From contig CALBDO010000018.1 in NCBI GenBank assembly GCA_937927515.1, forward strand, positions 1-64,000: 64,000 nt of DNA, read 5' to 3'. The position numbers and the translations under genes are program-made. Source of the stretch: Candidatus Kapaibacterium sp. Its GTDB lineage: Bacteria; Bacteroidota; Ignavibacteria; Kapaibacteriales; UBA2268. Below are positions 9,075-19,200 of the stretch, in pieces; position 1 is the stretch's first letter, and each line of letters begins with the position of its first letter. A model generated the notes under the pieces. That model had not been told where the DNA came from. It did not search any database and saw only the letters and a list, made by a program, of their open reading frames with translations.

Positions 9075-9632
9075 ATGGATTTACAATCGCAAATCGAGCA
9101 ACTATTCAAGACCGACCGGAAGAAGTTTCTTGGGTTTATACGCCAACGCGTTCGTAGCCAAGAAGAAGCAGAAGACATCTTGCAGGATGTTTTTGCTAAT
9201 GTTCTCGCCGCCTCGCAACAGATGCAAAAGCCCATCGAGAACATTGCCTCGTGGGTCTTCACTGCTATCAGAAATAGAATTATCGATTCGTACAGAAAAA
9301 AGCGTGCCGATACATTCTCGGATATGCAACTTCCAAGCGCATCCGACGACCCAACGGATTCATTCGAAAGCTTCATTTCAGACAAGACCTCAGACCCAGA
9401 TACTGAATTACTCCGCAAGACAATTTGGGAACGCGTGCAGGAAGGTTTGGCAGAACTACCTCCAGAACAGCGCGATGTCTTTATTAAAAATGAATTCCAA
9501 GGGATTTCCTTCCGTGAAATGTCGGAAGAAACTGGCGTCAATATAAATACTCTTTTAGCTCGCAAGCGTTATGCTGTGCTTCACCTCAGGAAAAAGCTAA
9601 AAGAGATTTACGATTCGATGAATGGTAACTAG
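9075..9632 (+). CDS. ECF-type RNA polymerase sigma factor
   Basis: 185 aa. Region 2 (~15-75) contains the EEAEDILQDVF and ASWVFTAIRNRIIDSYRKKRAD motifs for core and -10 recognition. Region 4 (~125-180) contains LPPEQRDVFIKNEFQGISFREMSEETGVNINTLLARKRYA in pieces, the -35 helix-turn-helix. Starts at ATG 9075 with AAGGAGG four bases upstream. No anti-sigma factor is adjacent, so its control may be transcriptional, or may act through the structured leader at 8899-9061, or through an unlinked partner. Subgroup not assigned. Confidence 0.92.
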   Translation: MDLQSQIEQLFKTDRKKFLGFIRQRVRSQEEAEDILQDVFANVLAASQQMQKPIENIASWVFTAIRNRIIDSYRKKRADTFSDMQLPSASDDPTDSFESFISDKTSDPDTELLRKTIWERVQEGLAELPPEQRDVFIKNEFQGISFREMSEETGVNINTLLARKRYAVLHLRKKLKEIYDSMNGN

Positions 9633-9649
9633 TTTCTTTCTTGGATTAT

Positions 9650-9683
9650 GTCAAAAAGGCAGTCGAGCGACTGCCTTTTTGAC
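9650..9683. terminator. Strong bidirectional hairpin terminator
   Basis: A perfect 16-bp stem (GTCAAAAAGGCAGTCG / CGACTGCCTTTTTGAC) with a 2-base apex lies between the convergent sigma-factor and yciO genes. The A and T tracts within the stem provide a U-run for transcripts from either side. Confidence 0.85.
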
Positions 9684-9710
9684 ATTTATGTCTGCAACAA
9701 TTTCCAAAGC

Positions 9711-10346
9711 TTATGGATTTGCAATAAATTCTTTAGCTTTTGAAATACCCGCTCCCTCTCGTATAATTTTGAAATCATCAGTTGTCATATCAATAATTGT
9801 TGATTCACCGACAAAGTTATAATCATCAGTTTTAACTGCAACATCGACTAAATTTAGAAATTTTTCCAAAAGTTCCTCGGGATGCGAATATTCAAAACCA
9901 TCTATTTTTGCACTGATAGATATGATTGGAGAGCCCAATTCATCAAGCAATGCTTGTGATAAAGTATGGTCTGGGACGCGGATACCGGCTGTTTTTCTTT
10001 TAGGGTCTTGTGCGTAGCGTGGTACTTCTTTCGAGGCTGGAAGAATAAAGGTGTATGGACCCGGAATTAATTTTTTGATAACTTTGTAAGCAAGATTGCT
10101 AACCTTTGCAAATTCTGAAATATTGGACAAATCACGACAAAGAAATGTTAGCGCCTTGTCTTCGGGTATATTCCTTATTTGTCGAATTTTTTGAATTGCA
10201 TCTTTGTTGGCAAGAGCACAGCCAAGTGTGAATCCAGTGTCCGTTGGGTAAATGATAACTCCACCCTCGTATAATACTTCGCAAACTTTCTGCAGTTTCC
10301 TTTTCTCTGGATTCTTGGAATGAATTGTGTAAACTAATGCTGGCAT
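9711..10346 (-). CDS. yciO: YciO-type Sua5/YrdC family protein
   Basis: 211 aa covering one YrdC-fold domain: GGVIIYPTDTGFTLGCAL (~28-45), the nucleotide/tRNA-binding RQIRNIPEDKALTFLCRDLS region (~57-76), PGPYTFILPAS (~94-104) and GIRVPDH. LTFLCRDLS is closer to E. coli YciO than to Sua5/TsaC, which make threonylcarbamoyl-AMP for tRNA t6A. YciO has only a related, weaker or uncertain activity. Starts at an ATG preceded by AAAGGAG. It follows the APC permease by 11 bp. Confidence 0.85.
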   Translation of the reverse strand: MPALVYTIHSKNPEKRKLQKVCEVLYEGGVIIYPTDTGFTLGCALANKDAIQKIRQIRNIPEDKALTFLCRDLSNISEFAKVSNLAYKVIKKLIPGPYTFILPASKEVPRYAQDPKRKTAGIRVPDHTLSQALLDELGSPIISISAKIDGFEYSHPEELLEKFLNLVDVAVKTDDYNFVGESTIIDMTTDDFKIIREGAGISKAKEFIANP

Positions 10347-10357
10347 AATGACTCCTT

Positions 10358-11827
10358 TTATGAATTTTCCGATATGTTTTCTTGAATTTTTGATTTTTTC
10401 ATAAATGAAATATAAAAAGGAATTCCCAACAATACAAGCAATGTGCCAAAGATAGAATTGATGAATTCTGTTCGACCTTGTCTATACATCTCTATGTCGT
10501 TATAAATTGTAAAGATAATAAATACAAACGCAAAAATAACAAAAATAGCTGGTACAACGGGATAACCTGGAACTTTGTACTTTCTCTCGACCTCGGGCAT
10601 TTTCTTTCGTAGTACGAATACACCGAAAGCCCCCATTGCATAAAAAAACCAGCTTACAAAAATTAGCATATCCGTAAGTATGTCGAATGTTCCAGTCAGG
10701 ACTAAAAAACTCGACCAAACTGCTTGGAAAATCAATGATTTTGAAGGAGTGCGGAAGATTGGATGGACGTAAGCTAAGTTTCTAAAAAAAAGACCCTCTT
10801 TTGCCATTGAGTAATACAAACGGGCACTCACCATTATGGTTCCGTTTGAGGTCCCAAAAGTCGATACCATAACCGCAATAGCAATAAATGTTCCTCCATA
10901 CAAACCAAGCACTTTACTTGCTGTGTCTGTTGCGACCAATTCAGATTTTGCTATTTCCTCGATTGGAAGCACATATAGGTATGCGGAATTAATCAGTAAA
11001 TAGACAAAGATAACAATCAATGTTCCAATTGTAAGCGCCAATGGAATATTTTTTTTTGGATTTTTTACTTCCTCAGCGACGTATGTGATGTTATTCCATC
11101 CGTCGAATGCCCAAAAAGCTGCCGAAAGTGCTACCAAAATCCCGCTTAAAAGGTTTACCTCGCCCTTTGTATAATTTGAACTATCCCTACTAAAGTGCTC
11201 CCAATTGCCATTCCCAAAGCCAAAAGCTAGTAATACGAGCATAAAAATCGCAAAAACTTTCATAAATGTAAACACAGCAGAAACACTTCCACCAAGAACA
11301 ATACCCCGAATATTTACGAAAGTGAGGAAGAAAATTAACATTATGGTTAGAATTTTCACACCGAAGTTGTCCAGTGGATATATGTTGCCGATGAATGGAA
11401 TAAACAATTTAAACGAATGTTCTACATTTTCTGCAAATCGTGGGAATTTGACAAAAAATTGAGCATAATCAGAAAAAATATAAGATATAGAAGCAATAGA
11501 ACCAGTTTGTACGACTACAAACATTGCCCAGCCGTAAAGCCAAGCAAAAAATTTTCCGTACATTGCTTCGAAAAATTTATACTGCCCTCCAGTTTCAGAA
11601 ATGAAACTTGCTATTTCTGAATTTGTTAGTGCACCAAAAAGTGTTACTGTACCTGCTACGACCCAAATTGCAAGCATAAGTTCTGGCGAGCCAAGGTACT
11701 GAGCCATTACGGAAGGCTTTTTGAATATACCCGAACCTATGACTGCACCGACTACAACAGAAATCGTCGTAACTAATCCAAGTCCTCGTATTAACCCCGC
11801 GTTATTTTTCTTTTCTATACTGTCCAA
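10358..11827 (-). CDS. APC-superfamily amino acid permease
   Basis: 489 aa, strongly hydrophobic, with about 12 membrane segments. The first helix has the APC signature [16 protein letters not shown] (~25-40), whose glycine-rich unwound part binds the amino group of the substrate. [20 protein letters not shown] (~240-260) is the conserved TM6 region of LAT/YfnA-type permeases. An inner-membrane amino acid transporter is expected; specificity is not visible. The only usable start is TTG at 11827, 15 bp after the aminotransferase stop; an in-frame stop lies just upstream. It probably shares a transcript with the sugar genes by position, not function. Confidence 0.9.
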   Translation of the reverse strand: MDSIEKKNNAGLIRGLGLVTTISVVVGAVIGSGIFKKPSVMAQYLGSPELMLAIWVVAGTVTLFGALTNSEIASFISETGGQYKFFEAMYGKFFAWLYGWAMFVVVQTGSIASISYIFSDYAQFFVKFPRFAENVEHSFKLFIPFIGNIYPLDNFGVKILTIMLIFFLTFVNIRGIVLGGSVSAVFTFMKVFAIFMLVLLAFGFGNGNWEHFSRDSSNYTKGEVNLLSGILVALSAAFWAFDGWNNITYVAEEVKNPKKNIPLALTIGTLIVIFVYLLINSAYLYVLPIEEIAKSELVATDTASKVLGLYGGTFIAIAVMVSTFGTSNGTIMVSARLYYSMAKEGLFFRNLAYVHPIFRTPSKSLIFQAVWSSFLVLTGTFDILTDMLIFVSWFFYAMGAFGVFVLRKKMPEVERKYKVPGYPVVPAIFVIFAFVFIIFTIYNDIEMYRQGRTEFINSIFGTLLVLLGIPFYISFMKKSKIQENISENS

Positions 11828-11842
11828 TCCACTTTTTCGATT

Positions 11843-12955
11843 TTAAATAGCATTGGCAATCATTTCTATTTCAGACTCTGTTAAATATGGATGCATTGGT
11901 AATGAGAAGATTCTCTTTGAAACGTCCTCTGCAACTGGAAAATCTCCAACTTTGTAACCTAAATCCGAGTTAACTTTCTGTAAATGCAATGGTATTGGGT
12001 AGTATATCGCTGTTGGTATGTTCTTCTCTTTGAATTTCGTTAAAAGCATTTCTCTTTCCTCAGGACTTTCAGTCAGAACAGAATACTGTGCCCAGGAGGA
12101 AACGTATCCATATGGTATGTGCGGAGTAATTACTTTATTCGATAACTTTTCATTATACAACCGTGCGACAAAGTTGCGAGATTCGAGTTCTTCTTCGAAA
12201 ATCTCCAGCTTGGTGAGAAGTACCACTGCTTGGATTGTATCCATACGACCGTTGATGCCAAGTCTCACATTTTCATATTTATTTGAGCCTTGTCCATGCA
12301 CTCTAATAGAAAGAAGCAGATTATACATTTCTTCGTCGTCTGTAAAAATAGCTCCGCCATCACCATAGCATCCCAGAGGTTTTGCCGGAAAGAATGATGT
12401 AGCGGATACATCACCAAATGAACAAGTCCTCTGTCCATTTAGAGAAGCCCCAAAACTTTGTGCTGCATCTTCCAGGACATAAAGTCCATATTTGTTTGCA
12501 ATTTCCAAAATTTTAGGATAATCAGCGGGCAGTCCAAAAAGGTCGACTGGGATAATTGCCTTTGGTGTCAATTTGTTCTGCTTCAATACTTGCTGAATTT
12601 TTTCTTCCAATTTGTTTGGGTCTATATTGAATGTATTTGCGTCGATGTCGACAAACACTGGTGTAGCACCGACCAATCTAATAACCTCGGATGTTGCGAT
12701 GAAAGTAAATGGAGTGGTGAAAACTGCATCGCCATGTCCAATGTTCCATGCAAGTAATGGCATTAAAAGTGCATCAGTTCCAGACGAACAAGTAACACAA
12801 TACTTTCTACCAACAAATTCAGACAATTTATTTTCTAATTCAAGAATTTCCTCTCCGAGAATGAAACGGCAACTTGAAAATACTTTTTGTAGTCTATTGT
12901 TTAGATTTTCTTTAATTCTTTCGTATTGTCTGCTTAAATCGACAAAATTCATCAT
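11843..12955 (-). CDS. DegT/DnrJ/EryC1/StrS sugar aminotransferase
   Basis: 370 aa, PLP-dependent fold type I. TSSGTDAL-type phosphate-binding loop (SSGTDALLM ~57-65), LEDAAQSFGA (~161-170), and SFFPAKPLGCYGDGG with the expected Schiff-base Lys182. These enzymes aminate keto-sugar nucleotides for surface polysaccharides. Its start codon overlaps the stop of the UDP-sugar dehydrogenase gene. That pairing points to a WbpE-like step: 3-keto-GlcNAcA to a 3-amino-uronic acid. The intermediate oxidoreductase and acetyltransferase are not in the window. Confidence 0.9.
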   Translation of the reverse strand: MMNFVDLSRQYERIKENLNNRLQKVFSSCRFILGEEILELENKLSEFVGRKYCVTCSSGTDALLMPLLAWNIGHGDAVFTTPFTFIATSEVIRLVGATPVFVDIDANTFNIDPNKLEEKIQQVLKQNKLTPKAIIPVDLFGLPADYPKILEIANKYGLYVLEDAAQSFGASLNGQRTCSFGDVSATSFFPAKPLGCYGDGGAIFTDDEEMYNLLLSIRVHGQGSNKYENVRLGINGRMDTIQAVVLLTKLEIFEEELESRNFVARLYNEKLSNKVITPHIPYGYVSSWAQYSVLTESPEEREMLLTKFKEKNIPTAIYYPIPLHLQKVNSDLGYKVGDFPVAEDVSKRIFSLPMHPYLTESEIEMIANAI

Positions 12956-14226
12956 TATCTCCCAATACCTTTGTAGTATATTCCGTGTTTTAGGATATCA
13001 TGTTTGTCGAGGTAGTTCCTGCCATCGATGACTATCTTTGTCCCAAATTCGGAAAGTTTCTTCCCAGTAAGAGCACTAAATTGTTTGTGTGCTGTAGCAA
13101 GGAGAATTGCAAAGGCTCCATCGAGTGCTTGTTCCAAATTCTCTGCATTGGAGAGTTCTTTAATGTACGGGTCGAAGCAAATCAAATCTGCACCTTTGTC
13201 TTCAAGAATTGATTTAATCTTTAATGCTGGGCTTTCTCGCAAATCTCCGAGATTTGGCTTATAAGAAAGACCGAGAAGGGCGATTCTTGTTCCTTTAATT
13301 GGCTTTGCAAAATGGTTCAAAGCATCGACTAAATGGTTAACAGTGTGTGCCGGCATAGAGTTGTTGATTTCACGAGCAAGCTTTAAAAATTTATGGTCGA
13401 AACCACTTTTCGAGGCACGGTCGATTAGATAATACGGGTCGACGGGAATGCAGTGGCCTCCGACGCCACATCCAGGGTAATGTGGTAGAAATGCAAACGG
13501 CTTGTTCGATGCACCCTTTATTACCTCGAGTATATCTATACCCAAAACTTCAAAGCTCTTTGCCAATTCATTTACAAAGGCAATATTTATATCTCGAAAT
13601 GTATTTTCGATGATTTTTGTTGCTTCTGTTGTTTTTAAGTCTGGCATTTCGTAAACTTCTGCGTCCAGGATTTTTCTATAAAATTCAGCAATAAATTTAG
13701 TTGCCTCCACCGAGCTTCCCCCTACATTTCTTGGAATATTATACACATTCCATTTTGGGTCCCCAGGATTAATTCTTTCTGGACAATGGACAACGTGAAA
13801 ATCTCTTGTAATTTTTAGACCAGTGAGTTCTTGCACCATCGGGATAACCAGCTCGTCGCAAACACCGGGATTCACTGTCGATTCAATAACTATATATTGG
13901 CCTCGGCGTAGAAATTTTGTAATTGTTTTAATCGCTCCTTTCAAGGGTCTTAAATCTGGAGTGTAGTCGTCGAGTACAGGAGTTGGTACACAGACAAAAT
14001 ATATGTCCGAACCTTCTATTATTTCGTCGTTAAAAGAGGCTTTTAATGAAAAATTTCTACAATCTTCTTCTGCTTGGATATCGTCTATTGGGCAAATTCC
14101 TTTTAGGATTTTCTCTATTTTATCGGGTTTTATATCGTAACCAACAACTTCGTAATTCGTTTTTTTTCTGATTGCTAATGCAAGGGGGAGACCAACATAA
14201 CCTAAGCCTAGTACTGCAACTTTCAT
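12955..14226 (-). CDS. UDP-sugar 6-dehydrogenase (UDP-GlcNAc/ManNAc dehydrogenase family)
   Basis: 423 aa. N-terminal Rossmann domain with GLGYVGLPLA (7-16), central helix region, catalytic Cys259 in GVGGHCIPVDPYYL, and a C-terminal UDP-binding domain (LGLSYKPNLGDLRESPA). It oxidises C6 of a UDP-hexose twice using NAD+ to give a uronic acid. Sequence type is nearer WbpA/WecC than UDP-glucose dehydrogenase. It is first in the minus-strand cluster, overlapping the aminotransferase by one base. Products would feed capsule, O-antigen or protein-glycan synthesis. Confidence 0.93.
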   Translation of the reverse strand: MKVAVLGLGYVGLPLALAIRKKTNYEVVGYDIKPDKIEKILKGICPIDDIQAEEDCRNFSLKASFNDEIIEGSDIYFVCVPTPVLDDYTPDLRPLKGAIKTITKFLRRGQYIVIESTVNPGVCDELVIPMVQELTGLKITRDFHVVHCPERINPGDPKWNVYNIPRNVGGSSVEATKFIAEFYRKILDAEVYEMPDLKTTEATKIIENTFRDINIAFVNELAKSFEVLGIDILEVIKGASNKPFAFLPHYPGCGVGGHCIPVDPYYLIDRASKSGFDHKFLKLAREINNSMPAHTVNHLVDALNHFAKPIKGTRIALLGLSYKPNLGDLRESPALKIKSILEDKGADLICFDPYIKELSNAENLEQALDGAFAILLATAHKQFSALTGKKLSEFGTKIVIDGRNYLDKHDILKHGIYYKGIGR

Positions 14227-14342
14227 CTCATAATAAATTTAAATTACAAAAATATGAATTATAATTTAAATAAATCTAATGTAGATATGTTCGACCAAAA
14301 TACTGATACCGATAGTCAACAAAGATTGTAGGGTTTGAAGTT

Positions 14343-16283
14343 CTAATTTTCATAAAAAATCCAAGCAGAACGGTTTAGCAACCTTTCATATGGTGTTCCA
14401 TTGTTTATGCGATTTGTAGCATCCATAATTTTAATTGGAAAGCCGCTTTTAAGTATTCTATTAATTTTGGCGGCTCTACGAAGTGCGAGTCTCTGGTTGT
14501 GGTCTTCGTTTCCGATGTTATCGACAGAGCCAATGATAGAAACTTTTTTACCAGTTGTTGTAAGTTCCAAGGCAAGCTTATTAAGTTGTGGATGTGTCCA
14601 ATATGGTTCGTCGCTATCAAAAGGGAATAGACCTACGAGAATGTAGTTCTGTCCTTCAAATGGTGAAAAATTTCTATATTCGACAAAATCATTTTCAATT
14701 GCTATAATATAAATTTTTTTCATTTTCTCAATATTTCGAGGAAATTCCCCACCTGTTTCAACTTTTGTAATAATTAGTATAGAGTCGATTGAATTCTTTG
14801 AAGTGAAATTTTGCTCGGGAATTTCCAACTCGAATGTTTTACCTTGAATTTCAAACTTATTCTTCATATAAATGACTTCAGAATTAATTTTTGTTTCTAC
14901 CTCTGGTTTGCATTTTATTTCAACTTGTAATTTGGGTAAAACAGAGGAAGAGTCCGTTTCAATATTTCTTTTGGTGTATACGACAAAATTTCCATCATCC
15001 AAAACTATTTGAACAAATCTTTGTTCAGCTAAAAGTTCTGGAATATTTTTGGTATATTTAGGAGTTATAATTTGTTGTTCGTCCAATCTATCTCCAAAAC
15101 CATTGTTGATAAAATATTCGGAAAGTCTTGCCAATCTCTGAGAACAAATATTTGGAATCTCGTCATTAGATTGTGAACATAATAGTGAAATCTTTGCTTG
15201 GGGATTTGTTTTCAGATAATCTAATACGGAAGATAGAATAATTCTATTGCTTTCGAACAGTTTTTCGAATTCTTCAGAATTTTCAAGTGCTTCTTCTCCA
15301 AAGAGAAAATCGTTTCTATTATAAAAAATAAATGTAGGAATTGGGAAAATTTCAACAATTCTTTTGGTTGTTTTGTATATTTTAATTGTATCGATAGTGC
15401 TCGAAGGAAATGGTGTACCTTTATCATAAACAATTATCTCTGCATCTATTTGCTCGAGTTTTGGTGGAGTAGTGGGCGCAGGATAATCAAAAATAGGTGG
15501 TTTAATTGGTGGTATGGGTTTTGGACTTGGGAGGGAGTAACCCAAAGCTATACCAAAGGAAATTCGATTTGCCTTCCAATCAACATTTTTTATAAAATTG
15601 TGCAGCGGTATCTCCGCAGATAAGTAAGGTTTTAAGTAATAATCGCTCCGAATTTTAAATTTCCACCTGAGTGTAATTTCCAACCCTATAAAGGGATTAC
15701 GAAGATTTTTGATATTTCCAGTATAATTATTCCTTACTTTTTGATGATTTTCAAAGTAAGCATTTTCAGGGGAAATAAGTTCTTCCTTTTGTTGAAATGT
15801 AGCTTTTAGAGGGAGATTTATCGCTGTTCCAAGTTGAACATCTATTGGTGAAATGCCTAACACGTTAGATAATTCTACTCCTGGTGTTAGAGCGATTGCG
15901 TATATTTTGCTTTCGATGGTATGCCGGCTAATTGCTTTGTAAATGTTGTTATTGATAACAACATCGGCAAAATAATCATTTTGTTCGAATTTACCAGGAA
16001 TATACGTAAATGAAATTGAAGAAAAAAAGTTTAGCGTAAAGTATTGGTTCGAAAATAAATTATTTTCTTGTCCCGCAAGTGAAATGGAATAACCAAGTCC
16101 TTTTCCATTAGTAAAATGACCACAGCAGTCATAATCGGGGAAACCGTTAAAATTCGCAAAATATAGATTATAATTTAATCCAACAGAGGTTTCAACATTA
16201 AATTTTGCCTTGCAGAAAATACTGGTATTTGCAAACAAATTGAGAAGAAAAACAAAATTTAGTAAAAACTTTATCTTTTTCAT
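14343..16283 (-). CDS. Outer-membrane barrel protein with two OmpA-like domains
   Basis: 646 aa with signal peptide (cleavage near residue 24). Residues ~25-255 alternate like an outer-membrane beta-barrel, ending GISFGIALGYSL-like. A proline-rich linker (~256-280) follows. A first OmpA-like region (~320-435, FLFGEEALE ... SQRLARLSEYFINNGFGD) and a second C-terminal one (~550-640, FPFDSDEPY ... RLALRRAAKINRIL) follow. OmpA domains hold the outer membrane to peptidoglycan through a conserved Asp and Arg. Two divergent copies in one chain are unusual. It starts 3 bp after the stop of the 1196-aa gene, so the two are almost certainly co-expressed. Confidence 0.75.
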   Translation of the reverse strand: MKKIKFLLNFVFLLNLFANTSIFCKAKFNVETSVGLNYNLYFANFNGFPDYDCCGHFTNGKGLGYSISLAGQENNLFSNQYFTLNFFSSISFTYIPGKFEQNDYFADVVINNNIYKAISRHTIESKIYAIALTPGVELSNVLGISPIDVQLGTAINLPLKATFQQKEELISPENAYFENHQKVRNNYTGNIKNLRNPFIGLEITLRWKFKIRSDYYLKPYLSAEIPLHNFIKNVDWKANRISFGIALGYSLPSPKPIPPIKPPIFDYPAPTTPPKLEQIDAEIIVYDKGTPFPSSTIDTIKIYKTTKRIVEIFPIPTFIFYNRNDFLFGEEALENSEEFEKLFESNRIILSSVLDYLKTNPQAKISLLCSQSNDEIPNICSQRLARLSEYFINNGFGDRLDEQQIITPKYTKNIPELLAEQRFVQIVLDDGNFVVYTKRNIETDSSSVLPKLQVEIKCKPEVETKINSEVIYMKNKFEIQGKTFELEIPEQNFTSKNSIDSILIITKVETGGEFPRNIEKMKKIYIIAIENDFVEYRNFSPFEGQNYILVGLFPFDSDEPYWTHPQLNKLALELTTTGKKVSIIGSVDNIGNEDHNQRLALRRAAKINRILKSGFPIKIMDATNRINNGTPYERLLNRSAWIFYEN

Positions 16284-16286
16284 AGA

Positions 16287-19200
16287 TTAAGGCTTGAAAA
16301 CAATGAATTCTATACTCGAAGAAATTTCTCCAATTCTAACAACCAACCTATAAAAACCATTTGGCAAAGAACTTATGTTAATTGTTTTGCTCCAGCTTCC
16401 TTTCTCAATATAATAATGCTCGGAGTAATGTAAGTTTCCAACAACATCGAAAATGGCAATGTACAATTGCCCAGAGAACTGAGTTTCTAAACTTGCATTG
16501 ATAGTTTCGTTTGCTGGATTTGGTGAGATATTTAGATTCTTTATTTGACCGTCTTCGACGATAATTCTTCGGTTGCCACATAAATCCACAAGTCGAAGCG
16601 AGCCAGGAAGGTATTTAACTGATACATTTTTTCCCCAGAAAATGCTTTGAGTGTTGAAGTCGATACTTGTTGTGTCTGTTTCTCCAAGACCAACATTGCC
16701 CGTTATTTTAGCAAGGATACCCTCTTGTGGAAAGTCGCCTTCGACTCGGATTCCAATAATCCTGCTATCGCCGAGAATTTCTTGTTTTGTTATTCTTGCA
16801 TTGCCAAATTCAGATTCAATAGACAATGGTAAGAACATTCTCTTGTTCAATAAAAATTCAGCCTCGAAGAATCTTTTGCCATTGTAAGGCTTGTTCTCGG
16901 TGTTTTTGAATTCTATTGGTATTGTTACGGTTCCTTTTGGTGATGTTTCTATTTGTGGAAGAGAAATTGTGGATGTTCCAGAGTAATTTCCCATCGTTAC
17001 AGTTGTGTGTGCAGCGCAAGGGGATGCATAAAATGTTGCTTGTACATCGCTTGGTGGCGTTTCTACCATTGTAAATGACAGAATCTTTCCACTTTTTGCT
17101 TGAAGAGAGAATGGCACTGATGGATTTACCAGAATATAGTTTGGTGGAATGAAAACAATACTATCGATTGTTACATCTACTGCCGATAGGTTTTTCAAAG
17201 TAATTTCTCTTGTCGGTATTTCTTGAATAAATCTCAAGTCATTTGTTGAAGTCGAAAGTTCGGTCCCGAAACCTTCGCCCCGAATAGGTATGCGAAAAAC
17301 GTAATCCCATTGCCCCAGGTAAAAAATTTCGAGATATGTGTTAAATCTGCCAATTTCTCTTGGGTGGAAGCGGATTTTTACAGTTAACTTTTGCTTTGAG
17401 GATAGTACTTGATACTGATTCCCTTCGATGATTGTAAAGTGTTTTGTTCCATTAGGTTGTATCCTAACAATGTTGATAGGTAAATCCAAGGTATCATCAT
17501 TGTAGCCCAGCTCAATTTCGTAATCTTGTTCTTCATTAACGCAAACACTACCGAAATCTAATATTTCAGAGAGAAACTTAAAGTTGCGGTTCAATCCCTT
17601 ACCCGAAATTGGTACATAATACTTTTCTCCACAGGAAACTATTACCAGAGTATCGTAGATGGTGCCAGTGTCTTTGGGGTTATAAATTATTCGCAAAGAT
17701 AAACAAAAACCAACTTCAAGGCTATCCTTCCCGATGTCATTTTCTAAAGAAAAGTTCTTACCATTTACGAAATATGCGTAATCAATTTTTAGTGGAACAT
17801 CTCCGATGTTGCAAATGTTATTTGGGAGCTCATATTTCGATTGATAAAAGATTTTATTAGGTGGTAGTGTGATATGTTTTATTTGGAGCTTAGGCTTGTG
17901 AATTTTAAATGGCCCAGCAACAATTGTTTCTGGATAAATAAATTCCCTTAGTGTGATTAAGCTTCGGCTTGGCTCTGCTGATGCAAGGGTAAAATTTGCT
18001 GGCGATACGTTGAAATCTGTAATGTTGTAGCCAGAGCCGAAAATTTCGGCTAATTTCACATCGTTTACAATGTCCCAAATGATTATCGAAGGATTATTTT
18101 CGAACCCTAAAATGATATGATTATCATTCGGGGAAAAGTCAATTCCAATTGCATCGGACCAATTATTGTATAAAGAGCGAACAATCATACCAGTTTGGAT
18201 GTCTACAACGTAAGCGTCTGATAAGTTTTCGCTTACGTCTTTGATAAATTCCTTTTTCGTTGTATATGCAATATATCTCTCGTCGTGTGAAATTGCAATG
18301 TTGGTAATTATTGGTTGATATTTGATTTCAATTGTTTTCGATTTAGTTAAATCATCAAGATTGAAAAGTTCGATACGATTTGAAAGCAGAGCAACAGCAA
18401 TAAGATTGTTTCTTAAGGAAATGCTTTGTATTGGGGCTTGAAAAGAAATTTTTTGCTGTAATGTAAGTTCTGGAAGAGCGTAAATATCCAAAGTGTTATC
18501 GTTTTCGTAAAATGCAATTAATGTGTTTCTCTTATGGTCTAAAACAAACTTTTTTAATTTTTTATCATCATTCAAGTATAATCCTGCATGTGGTTTCTTA
18601 CTAATCAAATCGAGGACAACGAGAGTGTCATTTTTTGCAGTGTCATAGAAATCATTCCATCGGTAAGAGACGACAGCAAAGGAATCGTTGCGAAAGAAAG
18701 ATAGGCTTGTAACTTCAGCTTTTTCTAATGGAAAGGATAGATTTGCAAATCTTAACGTATTGATTTCATTCCTTGTTGATAATTCTATCACTGTGAGATA
18801 TCCATCTTTCGATGCAGAGATAATCTTTTTCCCATCGGAACTAAAAGCTAACTTCTGGGGTTGTCTGGATTTTGTTGAGATGGATACTTCCGATGGAGGA
18901 GAAAATTCTTGACTAATTTTAATGTAGACAGAATCGCTTTCTAAATTTGGCACAGACCAAAGGAAGCTGGAACCAACTATTCTTGAAATTTCTTCCCAAT
19001 TTTTCCCTTTGTTGGTGGTGTATTCGAGGAGGAAAGAAGCGTCCGATTTACCACCATTCCATTTTAATAAATAATTTTGACAAGGGTATAGTGTCTCGTT
19101 TGTACTGGGTTGCAAAATTCGCACAGTTGGTCGCTTTGGTATTGTAAATTTGTTGGCAACGAGCGCAATGTGGCTTTGTCTACCACCATCATATGAAACA

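Noticed and set aside
9650..9683. Perfect hairpin as a possible mobile element end
   Set aside because: Its A/T tracts and position between convergent genes fit a bidirectional terminator; no flanking duplication.
14227..14342. A+T-rich inverted repeats in the gap
   Set aside because: Short poly-A/T mirror sequences are common by chance at this base composition; no T-run or operator pattern could be assigned.
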